Below, piece after piece: positions 9,607-18,509 of a stretch of DNA of 64,000 bases. The number at the start of each line of letters is the position of its first letter. Positions within the stretch are counted from its first letter, which is position 1. Origin of the DNA: Streptomyces sp. TG1A-8 (GTDB lineage: Bacteria; Actinomycetota; Actinomycetes; Streptomycetales; Streptomycetaceae). The stretch spans positions 372,001 through 436,000 of the forward strand of contig NZ_JASTLB010000004.1 of the NCBI RefSeq assembly GCF_030499535.1, given 5' to 3'. The notes under the pieces are model-generated. The model was not told where the DNA came from. It ran no database searches and was given only the letters and a program-made list of their open reading frames with translations. The translations under genes were made by a program, and so were the position numbers.

Positions 9607-9897
9607 TCACTGGGGTGGGTAAGCCTCGTGTGGGCTCCCGTGCTCGGCGACGAGGCCGAACCTGCTCGGCTCGCTGCGGTGGTGAGGCAGCGCGTCCATC
9701 ACGACGGACACCGTACCAATTGCCTGCTCAGGCTCCGGCGCAGGTGCCTGGATTCGCTCCAGGTCGGCGGCCGATACGAGGGCGACGAGCGGCTTTCCGT
9801 GGCGAGTAAGAACGACATGTTCACCTCCGTAAACCACACGGTTGATGAGCTCCGCCAGCTCAGAGCGGGCTTGCGTCACAGGAATCTCATGGGCCAT
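9607..9897 (-). CDS. Phd/YefM-family antitoxin, orphan
   Basis: A 96-aa protein from ATG 9897, with AGGA 7 nt upstream (GTG 9903 is possible). The N-terminal domain reads HEIPVTQARSELAELINRVV followed by GGEHVVLTRHGKPLVALVSA, the standard Phd/YefM fold that binds DNA. The C-terminal part is the variable toxin-binding tail. No toxin gene (Doc, RelE or PIN) is adjacent: the downstream side runs into the IS3 end after about 35 bp. A 17-bp dyad upstream may be its operator. The partner was probably lost in the rearrangement. Confidence 0.75.
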   Translation of the reverse strand: MAHEIPVTQARSELAELINRVVYGGEHVVLTRHGKPLVALVSAADLERIQAPAPEPEQAIGTVSVVMDALPHHRSEPSRFGLVAEHGSPHEAYPPQ

Positions 9898-9913
9898 GTG
9901 CACATCCTACATT

Positions 9914-9930
9914 CTGTACGTCCTGTACAG
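9914..9930. promoter_or_regulatory. Inverted repeat, probable antitoxin operator
   Basis: CTGTAC-N5-GTACAG lies 17 bp upstream of the antitoxin start. Phd/YefM antitoxins normally bind palindromes of this size in their own promoter. Confidence 0.45.
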
Positions 9931-10003
9931 TTAGCTCGAGTGCTCCGTCAGGGGTCACCTGACACCCGTCGAGCAGCTGAGCTCGCGACCGACCGAGAGG
10001 AAG

Positions 10004-10855
10004 TTGTTCGAGGTGCGGCGGAACCTGGTCTGTCTGAGGAAGTCGAGTGGGCGGCACGCGCTGGTTTTCATCCATCCGGCAAGTGGGTCGGCCGCGTCGT
10101 TCCGCGCCTTGCAGCCACACCTCGGTTCGGACTGCTCCGTCTACGCTTTCCAGGCACCGGGCATCGACCCCGACCGCCCCCGCTCTATCGAAGGGATCGC
10201 AGAGACCTACTTCGCGGAGTTCCTGGCCGCTGACTCCCAATCGACCCCGATCTTCGTCGGGTGGTCCTTCAGCGGACCGGTCGCTGCGGAGATGGCGCGC
10301 CTTGGCGAGGAGCAGGGGCGAGCGCCTGCCGGCGTGATCCTCCTGGACAGCGCGACTCATGAGGTTCTGGGAGGCCGGACGACCGATCGCGCGACGGAGA
10401 TCGGCGGGCTCTTCGGGATAGACCTGTCCGGAACTGATGCCCGTGCGGTCGACGGACTGCTCGATCATGCGGCGGAGTTGATCGCCGCGGCGAGCGACAC
10501 CCCCGGTCTGACTGGTGCGGACCTGCGCCCCTTCTGGGATGTCTACGCCTGGCACCAAGGGATCTTCGACGACGGCTGGCAGGCCCGTCCGTGTGCCGCG
10601 CCGCTGCTGATGGTCCGGGCGCGGGACGAGACCGGGTGGAACGCGGGGCCCGACTGTCTCGGCTGGTCCGCGCTCGTGGGCCGTTCCATACCCGTCGTTT
10701 GGGCGCCAGGGACGCATTACACGCTGATGGACGACGGCCGGCTCGCCGAGGTCGCTCGCATCATTGACCGCGCGGTCGATGAGTGGACGGCGTCGCCGCA
10801 GGATCCAGCAGATCACTTTTCCCGACGATCGTCCGCCAAGCACTTCTCGTCATAA
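10004..10855 (+). CDS. Thioesterase of the NRPS/PKS TE type
   Basis: An alpha/beta-hydrolase protein of 283 aa. The sequence [20 protein letters not shown] and [10 protein letters not shown] are typical of terminal or stand-alone thioesterases of non-ribosomal peptide synthesis. The nucleophile elbow is FVGWSFSG (Ser88), a late Asp follows LLDSA, and the His is in APGTHYTLM. The annotated start is TTG 10004; GTG 10013 has better spacing from GAGAGGA. The frame is open back to about 9935, so this may be the surviving terminal domain of a longer synthetase cut at the 9949-9969 repeat. It lies 76 bp before clpP on the same strand. Confidence 0.75.
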   Translation: MFEVRRNLVCLRKSSGRHALVFIHPASGSAASFRALQPHLGSDCSVYAFQAPGIDPDRPRSIEGIAETYFAEFLAADSQSTPIFVGWSFSGPVAAEMARLGEEQGRAPAGVILLDSATHEVLGGRTTDRATEIGGLFGIDLSGTDARAVDGLLDHAAELIAAASDTPGLTGADLRPFWDVYAWHQGIFDDGWQARPCAAPLLMVRARDETGWNAGPDCLGWSALVGRSIPVVWAPGTHYTLMDDGRLAEVARIIDRAVDEWTASPQDPADHFSRRSSAKHFSS

Positions 10856-10931
10856 GGCCATGCGTCGTACCGCAAGGCCCTTCACCACATTGATTACCAG
10901 GCCTCTCGTGAGGCCCATCAGGAGGAACAAC

Positions 10932-11588
10932 GTGAATCTCCGCCCGGCTACCCGCTCTGCCGTCCAACTGCCCCATGCCGAGGGGCGTTACGTGGTTCCG
11001 CGTTTCGTCGAGCGCACCGCACAGGGAGTCCGTGAATACGACCCCTACGCCAAGCTTTTCGAAGAGCGCATCATTTTCTTGGGCGTACAACTCGATGACG
11101 CGTCTGCCAACGACATCATGGCCCAGTTGGTGTGCCTGGAGTCGATGGATCCGGACCGGGACATCTCCATCTACATTAACAGTCCTGGCGGTTCCTTCAC
11201 CGCATTGACGGCCATTTACGACACCATGCAGTACGTGAAGCCCGACATTCAGACGGTGTGTCTTGGGCAGGCCGCTTCCGGTGCGGCCGTGCTTCTGGCG
11301 GCCGGCACTCCCGGAAAACGCATGGCCCTGCCCAGTGCGCGGGTTCTGATTCATCAGCCGTACGCCGAAACGGGTCGCGGCCAGGTTTCCGACCTGGAGA
11401 TCCAGGCGAACGAGATCCTGCGCATCCGGGCCCAGATGGAGGAGATGCTTGCCAAGCACTCCTCCACGCCGCTGGAGAAGATCCGCGAGGACATTGAACG
11501 GGACAAGATCCTCACTGCCGAGCAGGCCCTCGAGTACGGGCTCGTGGACCAGGTCGTCACACCCCGCTCCAGCCATTTGGGCGCCTGA
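10932..11588 (+). CDS. clpP: ATP-dependent Clp protease proteolytic subunit (extra ClpP)
   Basis: A 218-aa ClpP with GTG 10932 behind a perfect GGAGGA. Ser116 lies in [15 protein letters not shown], His141 in [10 protein letters not shown] and Asp191 in [12 protein letters not shown], giving an intact catalytic triad. The SPGGS oxyanion loop is near residues 84-88. It forms serine peptidase barrels that work with Clp ATPases in the cytoplasm. It stands alone without a second clpP or clpX, unlike the core Streptomyces clpP pairs, and follows a thioesterase gene. Extra ClpP copies protect producers of ClpP-targeting antibiotics such as acyldepsipeptides, which is a possible role here. Confidence 0.9.
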   Translation: MNLRPATRSAVQLPHAEGRYVVPRFVERTAQGVREYDPYAKLFEERIIFLGVQLDDASANDIMAQLVCLESMDPDRDISIYINSPGGSFTALTAIYDTMQYVKPDIQTVCLGQAASGAAVLLAAGTPGKRMALPSARVLIHQPYAETGRGQVSDLEIQANEILRIRAQMEEMLAKHSSTPLEKIREDIERDKILTAEQALEYGLVDQVVTPRSSHLGA

Positions 11589-11629
11589 ATTCGACAGCCG
11601 ACGAACGCAAGGCGGGTGGTCAGTCCGTG

Positions 11630-11953
11630 ATGTTCCCAGAAGGTCCCCGGGTCCCGGCCCTCACCGAGGCGGAGAGCCAGGTAGTGGATGCATATGTGGC
11701 CGTGCTGAAACGTCTGAGCAGCGTCAACCCCAGCCAGACCACGGGCACGTACACGGCGCTCAGGGCAGCACAGGCGCTTGTCTCCGAGACACGGGCACTG
11801 CGTGACGCTCTTTCCCTCATGTTCGAGCGACACGAAAAAGAGATCCATGTACGCACGATGACCAAAGCCCTGGAATGCCTCGAGGGCGACCGCATCTTGC
11901 ACCGTCTCGGCCCGCCCCGGGACGGCCGCGCACTGCCCGATGCCCCTTCCTGA
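11630..11953 (+). CDS. Small helical protein downstream of clpP
   Basis: A 107-aa frame from ATG 11630 (GTG 11627 also possible), 41 bp after clpP and on the same strand. The sequence is rich in A, L, E and R and looks all-helical (AESQVVDAYVAVLKRLSS, ALVSETRALRDALSLMFERH). There is no signal peptide or membrane segment. I do not recognise the family. Its position suggests co-transcription with clpP; a partner or adaptor role is only a guess. Confidence 0.5.
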   Translation: MFPEGPRVPALTEAESQVVDAYVAVLKRLSSVNPSQTTGTYTALRAAQALVSETRALRDALSLMFERHEKEIHVRTMTKALECLEGDRILHRLGPPRDGRALPDAPS

Positions 11954-12205
11954 TCCGGTTTTCTGACAGTTCTTCGCGCACGTAGGCACCGATGGCCCCC
12001 GACTCGCCATCGGTGCCCGCGCGCTGCCCACAGTCAGACGCCTGCGATCGATTCCATGCATCCGAACCGAGAAAAACGGACATTCGGATGGGTGGCCTGA
12101 AATCTTCAAGCAGTCTTGATCTTCGTTCGCCTCATTGAGTTAGAAAGTAGTTGATCTCTGCTGGGCGAATAGCAGGTCAAGTTTTCCAGCCGAATTTGGG
12201 TCTTA

Positions 12206-13311
12206 TTGATGCGAAACGGTTTGGGTTCTGGGTTGTTGGTGGGGTGTGAGCGATCTGGTGGGGGTCGCGCGGCATCTGTCGCCGTCGGCGCAGGAGGCCC
12301 TGCGGTTGCGGGCGGTGGCCGTGTTGGTGGCGGGGCGGGACCGTGAGGACGTGGCGGCGGTCTTCGGGGTGTCGCTGAAGGCGGTCGACGGGTGGTGGGC
12401 GAAGTGGCAGGCCGGTGGCCGTGGGGCGCTGGTCATGCGGCCGCGGGGCAAGCCGGTCGGGGTCCACCAGGTGCTCGGGGAGGCCGGGCAGGACGCGGTG
12501 CGGCAGGCGGTCTTCGATCACCGGCCCTGTGACGTGGGACTGAGTGGACAGCTGTGGACGCGGCGGCTGGTGGGCGAGCTGATCGTGAAGCTGTACCGGG
12601 TGCGGCTGACCGAGGTGGGGGTGGGCAAGTACCTCAGGCGTTGGGGGCTGTCCTTCCAGCGTCCGGACAAACGGGCCGTCGAGCAGGACCCGCAGGCCGT
12701 GGCGCGCTGGCATTAGGAGACCTGGCCGCAGATCCGAGCGAAGGCGAAGGCCGAAGGCGGTGAGATCCTCCTCGCCGACCAGGTCGGCATCCGATCCGAC
12801 CAGGTCACCGGCCGCACCTGGGGAGAGAAGGGGAAGACGCCCGTGGTGCGGCGGAGCGGGAACCGGTTCTCGGTCAACGCGATGTCGGCGATCAGCACCA
12901 AGGGCCGGATGCACTTCATGGTCTTCACCGAGCACTTCACCGCCGAGGTGATGTGCCGCTTCCTGGACCGGCTCGCCGGCCACTTCGACCACAAGGTCCA
13001 CCTCGTGGTCGACGGGCACCGCGCCCACCGCTCCAAGGAGGTCCGCGACTGGCTCGCCGCCCACCCCGACGACGTCGAACTGCACTTCCTGCCGCCGTAC
13101 TCACCAGAGCTGAACCCCGACGAACTGGTAAACGCCGACCTCAAGCACAGCCTGCCCCGGCAGCACCGAGCCCGTGATCAGGCCGAACTCACCGCCGAGA
13201 CCCGCCGCTTCTTCCGCCGACGCCAGCGTCAGCCGCACATCGTCCGCGGCTACTTCGGCGGCCCGCACGTCCGCTACGTCCTGGACGAGAACCCCATGAG
13301 TTTCTGATCAA
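12206..13311 (+). mobile_element. IS630-family element (1106 bp)
   Basis: The terminal repeats read TTGATGCGAAAC (left) and TTGATCAGAAAC (right, reverse complement). They are flanked by TA at 12204-12205 and 13312-13313, the invariant IS630/Tc1 target. Confidence 0.85.
12246..13307 (+). pseudogene. IS630 transposase with in-frame TAG
   Basis: The frame starts at GTG 12246 and runs to 13307. It encodes an N-terminal helix-turn-helix domain (REDVAAVFGVSLKAVDGWWA) and a DDE domain (LLADQVGIRSDQ, VHLVVDGHRAHRSKEV, FLPPYSPELNPDELVNADLK). A TAG at 12714-12716 interrupts it after AVARWH; the frame resumes immediately (ETWPQIRAKAKAEGGEI). One point mutation from a sense codon explains it. Ends and catalytic motifs are otherwise intact, so inactivation looks recent. 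Confidence 0.85.
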
Positions 13312-13440
13312 TACCTCCACCAGGCTCCAGCCCGGGTGTTCCTCTGAGATTTTGGTGTCCCGGCCCTCGGTTCTGGCATCGATACACTCCTCTCATCAGC
13401 GCATACGTTCGGGTGCTGCGGTCATAAACGAGGAGATTCG

Positions 13441-14376
13441 GTGTCGGCGGTCGTTGAGATACAGAGGGTCTGGAGGCCGCCTACTACGAATCTCTGGGCA
13501 GGGCAACGCCCTCTGTGGTGGACCGTTGGCCCGACAGGAGAACTTGCTGTTCTGCTCGTCCATCGGAAGTACCTACGCCGAAGCCGCTACATCAAGGGCT
13601 GGGTGGGATGGGGCCCGACGGTCCCGTTCGACGGGGTGCTGGTGATTCGCCAGGCTGACGGATCAGTTCAACGCCGGCTGATCAAGGACGTACAGTTCCG
13701 GCCCAGCCACATCGCCCTCCTCCCGGACTCCCGACTCCTCGTAGCAAGCGGTCGTACACGCAAGGAGGACACGGGCTCGTGGAAGCCGAACGCCGTGGTG
13801 CTCTCCCTGAAGATCGGCGAGCAGGAGGACACCTTCTGCATCGGCGACGACATCCCTGCGTTGGTGACCGATCACGGCGGATCGATCTGGACGGCCTACG
13901 GGGATGAAGGCATCTACGGAGGGCATCCGCAGTCGGCAGCCGGGCTTGCCGGCTGGAGTGCCGAAGGGGAAGCAACCTGGACCCCAGAAGGTCGCCTTCC
14001 TGACGCGCCGTTGGAGGGCTGCACCGCCGCCACTGAGGGCGATCGGGTATGGCTGATCTGGTACTCCGGCAGCCAGCGCGGCGACACGTTCCTGACGCGG
14101 ATCACCCCCTCCACGGGTGAGGTGACCAGCTGGCCCAGCCCGGTACGGGATCCGGACGGATTCGCCGTACGCGGCCATCGAGCAGTCCTGACCAAGCGCG
14201 TCCACAACCAGCGGGCAACCGAAGTGGTCCGAGCTGAGCTGTTCGGCGAAAGTTGGAACGTGACCGAGCGGCGCAAGATACGAGTGCCCGGGCGGGTTGT
14301 CATGCGCTGCGGTCAAGGACGTGATGGCTTTCTTTGGCTTCGCGCCGGCGACTCCTGGCTTCGTATCGAAGTCTGA
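13441..14376 (+). CDS. Hypothetical protein (311 aa)
   Basis: GTG 13441 is preceded by GAGGAG. The protein has no signal peptide or membrane helix. It shows repeated beta-strand-like blocks (GGSIWTAYGDEGIYG, GDRVWLIWYSGS, GRDGFLWLRAGDSWLRIEV) that suggest a beta-propeller or related all-beta fold, which is inference. I do not recognise a named family. It is followed after 86 bp by another unknown gene on the same strand. Codon use is typical of the host and the frame is undamaged, in contrast to the ISs on both sides. Confidence 0.7.
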   Translation: MSAVVEIQRVWRPPTTNLWAGQRPLWWTVGPTGELAVLLVHRKYLRRSRYIKGWVGWGPTVPFDGVLVIRQADGSVQRRLIKDVQFRPSHIALLPDSRLLVASGRTRKEDTGSWKPNAVVLSLKIGEQEDTFCIGDDIPALVTDHGGSIWTAYGDEGIYGGHPQSAAGLAGWSAEGEATWTPEGRLPDAPLEGCTAATEGDRVWLIWYSGSQRGDTFLTRITPSTGEVTSWPSPVRDPDGFAVRGHRAVLTKRVHNQRATEVVRAELFGESWNVTERRKIRVPGRVVMRCGQGRDGFLWLRAGDSWLRIEV

Positions 14377-14462
14377 TACACCGCGCCGAACGTCGCGACT
14401 GCTCGATGGGGTCATCGGGCAGCTCCTGCCGTCGGCAGGAGACCGTGGTCCAGAATCAGGGC

Positions 14463-15056
14463 ATGGACGTCCCTAAGCTGCTGGAAGCCGCTTCCCTACT
14501 GGTTCCTGAGGAGACCGCCACCGAGAACGACATCACGGTGAATGATGTCTGGGAGTACCTCACTCGGGACGAGTGGGAAGTGGCCCTCGGGCTGCTGGAA
14601 GAACTCGGTGACGTCCAACCGCTGCCACTCAGCTTCTGGCAAACCCTGGCCGCCGCAGCCAAACAGATGCGACTGGACAAGAGTGCGGCCTGGTGCCATT
14701 GGCGCTGCTACGAGACTCGCAACGGCATCATCCGAGCCGATCTCACCCTCCGCCCGGCCACCGAAGCAAAACGGCAAACGCCCATCTCCGGTGCTGGCGT
14801 CCTGCGACCGATGTGGAACATCGGAAACCGAACCCCGACCGGCGAACCTGCCCTCAACATCGCCCAACTCTGGGCGGAGTTGACGCCCTTGCTGGAGCCC
14901 GGTGGGCAAGCCTCGGTACGACTTGCTCCTCTTGACCCCTCGCAGTGGCAGCACCTTCAGCCCGGCCAAGTGATCACTATGCACGAGGACCGATCCGTGG
15001 CAGGTGCGGCGGTTGTCCTTGAGGTTCATCGACCTACGACCACATCCACCGCATAG
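14463..15056 (+). CDS. Hypothetical protein (197 aa)
   Basis: ATG 14463 (MDVPKLLEAASLLVPEETAT); the frame is open further upstream but this start opens the conserved-looking part. The N-terminal half is helical (WEVALGLLEELGD). The C-terminal half looks like a small beta-barrel ending PGQVITMHEDRSVAGAAVVL. I do not recognise the family. The stop at 15056 lies about 35 bp before the truncated IS21 sequence, so the gene just escaped damage. Confidence 0.65.
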   Translation: MDVPKLLEAASLLVPEETATENDITVNDVWEYLTRDEWEVALGLLEELGDVQPLPLSFWQTLAAAAKQMRLDKSAAWCHWRCYETRNGIIRADLTLRPATEAKRQTPISGAGVLRPMWNIGNRTPTGEPALNIAQLWAELTPLLEPGGQASVRLAPLDPSQWQHLQPGQVITMHEDRSVAGAAVVLEVHRPTTTSTA

Positions 15057-15089
15057 AAACGAGCGCCGTCGGCTCGTGCCGTTAGTGCA

Positions 15090-16227
15090 GAGAAGCGTGT
15101 TCGCCTCCGCCGGCCAGGAAGCTTTCTTCGAGGGCCACGTGCACGCGCTGCGGGTGCTGGGCGGGGTCCCGCGGGGGCGGGTCCGCTATGACAATTTCAA
15201 GGCCGCCGTCGCCCAGGTGCTGGGACTGAGCCGGGCGAGGGTGGAGACCGACCGGTGGATCGCGTTCAGATCGCACTTCGGCATCGAGAGCTTCTACTGC
15301 CGCCCGGGCATCGACGGCGCCCACGAGAAGGGCGGGGTCGAGGGGCAGATCGGCTACTTCCGCCGCAACCACTTCACCCCGGTGCCGGAGGTTTTCTCGC
15401 TGGCGGAGCTGAACGAGATGGTCGAGCAGTGGGACCTGCACGACGGCCGACGCCGGATCGGCTCCCGGCCACGGACTATCGACGAGTACTTCGCCGTCGA
15501 ACAGCCGCTGCTGATGCCACTGCCGGAGGAGCCGTTCGAGACCGGGCGGGTGTTCACCCCTAGGGTCGACCGCTACAGCTAGATCGCCGTCCGCACCAAC
15601 CGCTATTCGGTGCCGGTCCGCCTGATCGGCAAACGCGTCCGTGTCGTTCTGCACGCCTCTCACCTGGTGGTTTACGACCAGAACGTGGAAGTGGCCCGGC
15701 ATGAGCGGCTGATCGCCAAGGGCGGCTGCCGCCTGGATCTGGACCACTACCTGGAAGCCCTGATCCGCAAGCCGGGTGCTTTCCCCGGCGCCACCGCTCT
15801 CGAACAGGCCCGCTCCGCAGGCAGGTTCACCCCGGTCCACGACGCATGGTGGACCCAGGCCCAGAAGGTCCACGGCGAGCGGGACGGCACCCGGGCCCTG
15901 ATCGAGGTGCTGCTGCTGGCCCGGCACATCCCCCACGAGCACTTGGTCGCCGGGCTGGCCACCGCCTTGCGGGCCGGGGCTCTGACCGCGGACGCGGTCG
16001 CGTTGGAGGCCCGCAAGGCCGCCCAGGCCGAGGACGAACCTGCTGCCCTTGGCCCGTCGGGCACCGGAGCGGGACAGCCGTCGGGGACGGTGACGTTTCT
16101 GCACGAGTGGAAGCTGTCCCACCTTCCGCCGGACACCAGGCCGCTGCCCTCGGTGACCCCCTATGACCAGCTGCTCCGCCGCCGTCGCGCCGACGGCGGC
16201 GCCCACCGAGAGGAAGAAGCCCAGTGA
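15090..16227 (+). pseudogene. istA: IS21-family IstA, 5'-truncated with in-frame TAG
   Basis: Similarity begins abruptly at SVFASAGQEAFFEGH. It continues through the DDE core (RVRYDNFKAAVAQVLG, FYCRPGIDGAHEKGGVEGQI). A TAG at about 15580 interrupts DRYS-IAVRTNRYSVPVRLIGK; a CAG-to-TAG change would explain it. The rest of IstA continues to TGA 16225-16227. The first half of the transposase and the left end of the element are missing. Confidence 0.85.
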
Positions 16228-17021
16228 CCCTGCCCCGCCAGCGAGGATTGACCGAGCAGGCCGCCACCACCGCCATCGACACCGCCTGCCGTCTGCTGCG
16301 GCTGCCGTCGATCCGCAAAGAGTTCGCCGACATCGCCGACCGAGCGGTGAAGGACCAGCTGACCTATCGCGGCTTCCTCGCCGAGCTGCTGATGGCCGAG
16401 TGCGACGACCGGGCTCGCCGCCGTTCGGAACAGCGGATCAAGGCAGCGGGCTTCCCGAGGGAGAAGTCGCTGCGGACCTTCGACTTCGATGCCAACCCCA
16501 ACATCGACGCGGCCACCATCAACACACTCGCCAGCTGCGAGTGGATCAAGAAGGGGCAGCCGCTCTGCCTGATCGGAGACTCCGGCACCGGCAAGTCGCA
16601 CATGCTGATCGCCCTGGGCACCGAGGCCGCCATGAAGGGCTACCGGGTCCGATACACGCTGGCCACGAAACTGGTGAACGAGCTGGTCGAGGCCGCCGAC
16701 GAGAAGCAGCTCACAAAGACCATCGCCCGCTACGGCCGCGTCGATCTTTTGTGCATCGACGAGTTGGGATACATGGAACTGGACCGGCATGGCGCCGAGT
16801 TGCTGTTCCAGGTTCTGACCGAGCGCGAGGAGAAGAACAGCGTCGCCATCGCCTCCAACGAGTCGTTCGGCGGTTGGACGAAGACCTTCACCGACCCCCG
16901 GCTCTGCGCGGCCATCGTCGACCGCCTGACCTTCAACGGCACGATCATCGAGACCGGCACCGACTCCTACCGGCTCGCCTCCACCCGGGCCCGGGTGGAG
17001 GAACCCGCCAAGGCCGGCTGA
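16224..17021 (+). CDS. istB: IS21-family IstB ATP-binding helper
   Basis: A 265-aa AAA+ protein whose GTG 16224 overlaps the istA stop (GTGA). The Walker A motif is GDSGTGKSHML and Walker B is LLCIDELGYMEL. The sensor region (AIASNESFGGWTKTF) and the C-terminal AAA region (AAIVDRLTFNGTIIET) are typical. IstB activates IstA and selects targets. It appears intact, but its IstA partner is broken, so it has no autonomous function here. Confidence 0.9.
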   Translation: MTLPRQRGLTEQAATTAIDTACRLLRLPSIRKEFADIADRAVKDQLTYRGFLAELLMAECDDRARRRSEQRIKAAGFPREKSLRTFDFDANPNIDAATINTLASCEWIKKGQPLCLIGDSGTGKSHMLIALGTEAAMKGYRVRYTLATKLVNELVEAADEKQLTKTIARYGRVDLLCIDELGYMELDRHGAELLFQVLTEREEKNSVAIASNESFGGWTKTFTDPRLCAAIVDRLTFNGTIIETGTDSYRLASTRARVEEPAKAG

Positions 17022-17157
17022 CACCTGCAGGCCCCACCTCGACGGCCCGCCGCCCTCACGGGCGGCGCGCCGTCCCACCCCATCTTTGAACCCCGCTTGA
17101 TCTCCTCGCGCTCACCCGGCTTCATCGCGATGAGTGCGGACACTGCCGAGCACGACC

Positions 17158-17706
17158 TCAGTCGGACAACGCGACCGGGGACCACATGCCGAACCACTGC
17201 TCGGCGCCCCAATCCTCATACCGTTGCACCTCGGTGAACCCCAGCTTCGCCGCGAGGCGCATCGAGCGTTCGTTGGCGGTCTGGGTTGTGAGCACCACCG
17301 GCTCGCCGGGCAGCGCTTCGGCGCACCAGTCGAGTGCCGCCGCGCACGCCTCCGTGGCATACCCGTGTCCCCACGCCTGCGGCAGGAACATGTAGCCGAG
17401 CTCGACCTCCGAGGCCCCGGGGCGGACGTGAACCGGATGCTCCGGGTCGCGCCGCTCAAGCGTGACGATCCCGATCATCGCCCCGTCGAGATCGACCACG
17501 AAGAGGCCAGGGCGCCGCTTGGGTGTCTCGGGCACCGCACGCTCGAACTCGTCGCGCTGTCGGGGGCCGCCGATATAGGTGCCCACCTCGGGCGAGGTGA
17601 ACAACTCGATGACCGCCGCACGGTCGCGGGCCTCGGGCTCACGGAGCACGAGCCTCTCGGTCTTGATCGGGGCAGGTGGCCAGACGACGGGTCCTAACTC
17701 AGTCAT
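17158..17706 (-). CDS. GNAT N-acetyltransferase (RimJ/RimL type)
   Basis: A 182-aa protein beginning near IKTERLVLREPEARDRAAVI, the usual start of RimJ/RimL-like acetyltransferases. The acetyl-CoA pyrophosphate loop region is MFLPQAWGHGYATEACAA (Q/G-x-G-x-A pattern), followed by TQTANERSMRLAAKLGFTEV. It transfers acetyl from acetyl-CoA to an amine; the substrate is unknown. The gene is complete and transcribed away from the tRNA-like locus. A ribosome-binding site is not obvious. Confidence 0.85.
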   Translation of the reverse strand: MTELGPVVWPPAPIKTERLVLREPEARDRAAVIELFTSPEVGTYIGGPRQRDEFERAVPETPKRRPGLFVVDLDGAMIGIVTLERRDPEHPVHVRPGASEVELGYMFLPQAWGHGYATEACAAALDWCAEALPGEPVVLTTQTANERSMRLAAKLGFTEVQRYEDWGAEQWFGMWSPVALSD

Positions 17707-18209
17707 GCTGGCCAGCTAATCAGCAGGCTCGGTAGCGATCAAGACTCGCGGACCGATCACCCCACCTGCCCGGGCACGTCCTTCTTCTCCCACATCCCCT
17801 CCAACGAGCCGCAGCCCGCACTGATTCGCCCTGCGGGCTCAAGGACGGGAACTGACGTCATTTCTCGTGAACATCCATGGCCCCGCCAACCGGCCACTGC
17901 CACCCAAACCGATGGACAAACGCTGCTGCTTGAAGTGAACGAAGCCGTCGAGGCCTTCGCCGGGGAAGTCAGCCGTGCGGAGGAGCAGGGCCTTTCGGGG
18001 CGGGTGAAGCGTCCCGCATGGTGGCGGGGACGTCGCTTCGGTGCCGGGCTGCGCGGGGCAGGTCACGGGCGTGCGGGCGGCCCATGGTTGCCGCTGGTGT
18101 CCCCAGGGAGGGGAAGCGATGCGGGGACGTCCTCGATGTGCGGGGCCGGCGTGTCTGCGCTAGAATCGATCATGAAGATGGGTGGTCCGCTCCGGCGGCT
18201 GCTGTCTGT
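17707..18209. other. Intergenic segment without a supportable gene
   Basis: About 500 bp between the GNAT gene and the tRNA-like gene. Open frames exist (for example 17935 to 18522, plus strand), but this one runs through the tRNA-like structure and its terminator, so I do not accept it as coding. The phrase LLEVNEAVEAFAGEVSRAEE at about 17929 might be a remnant. A TAGAAT hexamer at about 18161 is a possible -10 box for the tRNA-like gene. Confidence 0.4.
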
Positions 18210-18279
18210 GCGTTGGTCGTCTAAGGAAAGATGTCCCGCTTCCTGCGGGGAGATGCAGGTGCAAGGCCTGCCCGGCGCT
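18210..18279 (+). tRNA. tRNA-Gly(UCC)-like gene
   Basis: A full cloverleaf can be drawn. The acceptor stem is GCGTTGG/CCGGCGC (7 bp, two G-U), the D stem GTCT/AGAT with loop AAGGAA (keeps GG), the anticodon stem TCCCG/CGGGG, and the T stem GCAGG/CCTGC. The anticodon loop CTTCCTG places UCC at 34-36. G1-C72, C2-G71, U73 and C35/C36 are the known bacterial glycine identity elements. Odd features are U37 instead of a purine, G55 in the T loop (TGCAAGG), C9, a 4-nt variable loop and no encoded CCA (CGA follows). A strong terminator follows 9 bp later. It may be a specialised tRNA or a decaying gene. Confidence 0.6.
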
Positions 18280-18288
18280 CGATACGAC

Positions 18289-18322
18289 AAGCCCCGTTCC
18301 TGCTGCAGGGACGGGGCTTTTG
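18289..18322 (+). terminator. Rho-independent terminator after the tRNA-like gene
   Basis: Stem AAGCCCCGT/ACGGGGCTT with a 13-nt loop that has its own CCTG/CAGG pairing, followed by TTTGTTGTT. Its orientation shows that the plus strand is transcribed across the tRNA-like gene. Confidence 0.8.
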
Positions 18323-18509
18323 TTGTTCGGCGCCTGGGCCCTGCTGTTGCGGAGGCGGTCCTGGCGCCTTTTGCGGCCGTTGGTGACCGGTGGTCAGGCC
18401 TGGTCCCCGGGTGGCCTGCGGCCTGTCCCCGCCCCGCTGGGGCGGGACGGGGGTGGGGCGCCGCTGGGAACGGTTCGGGGGCTGTTCCGGCGGGCTCTTC
18501 GGCTGGAGG

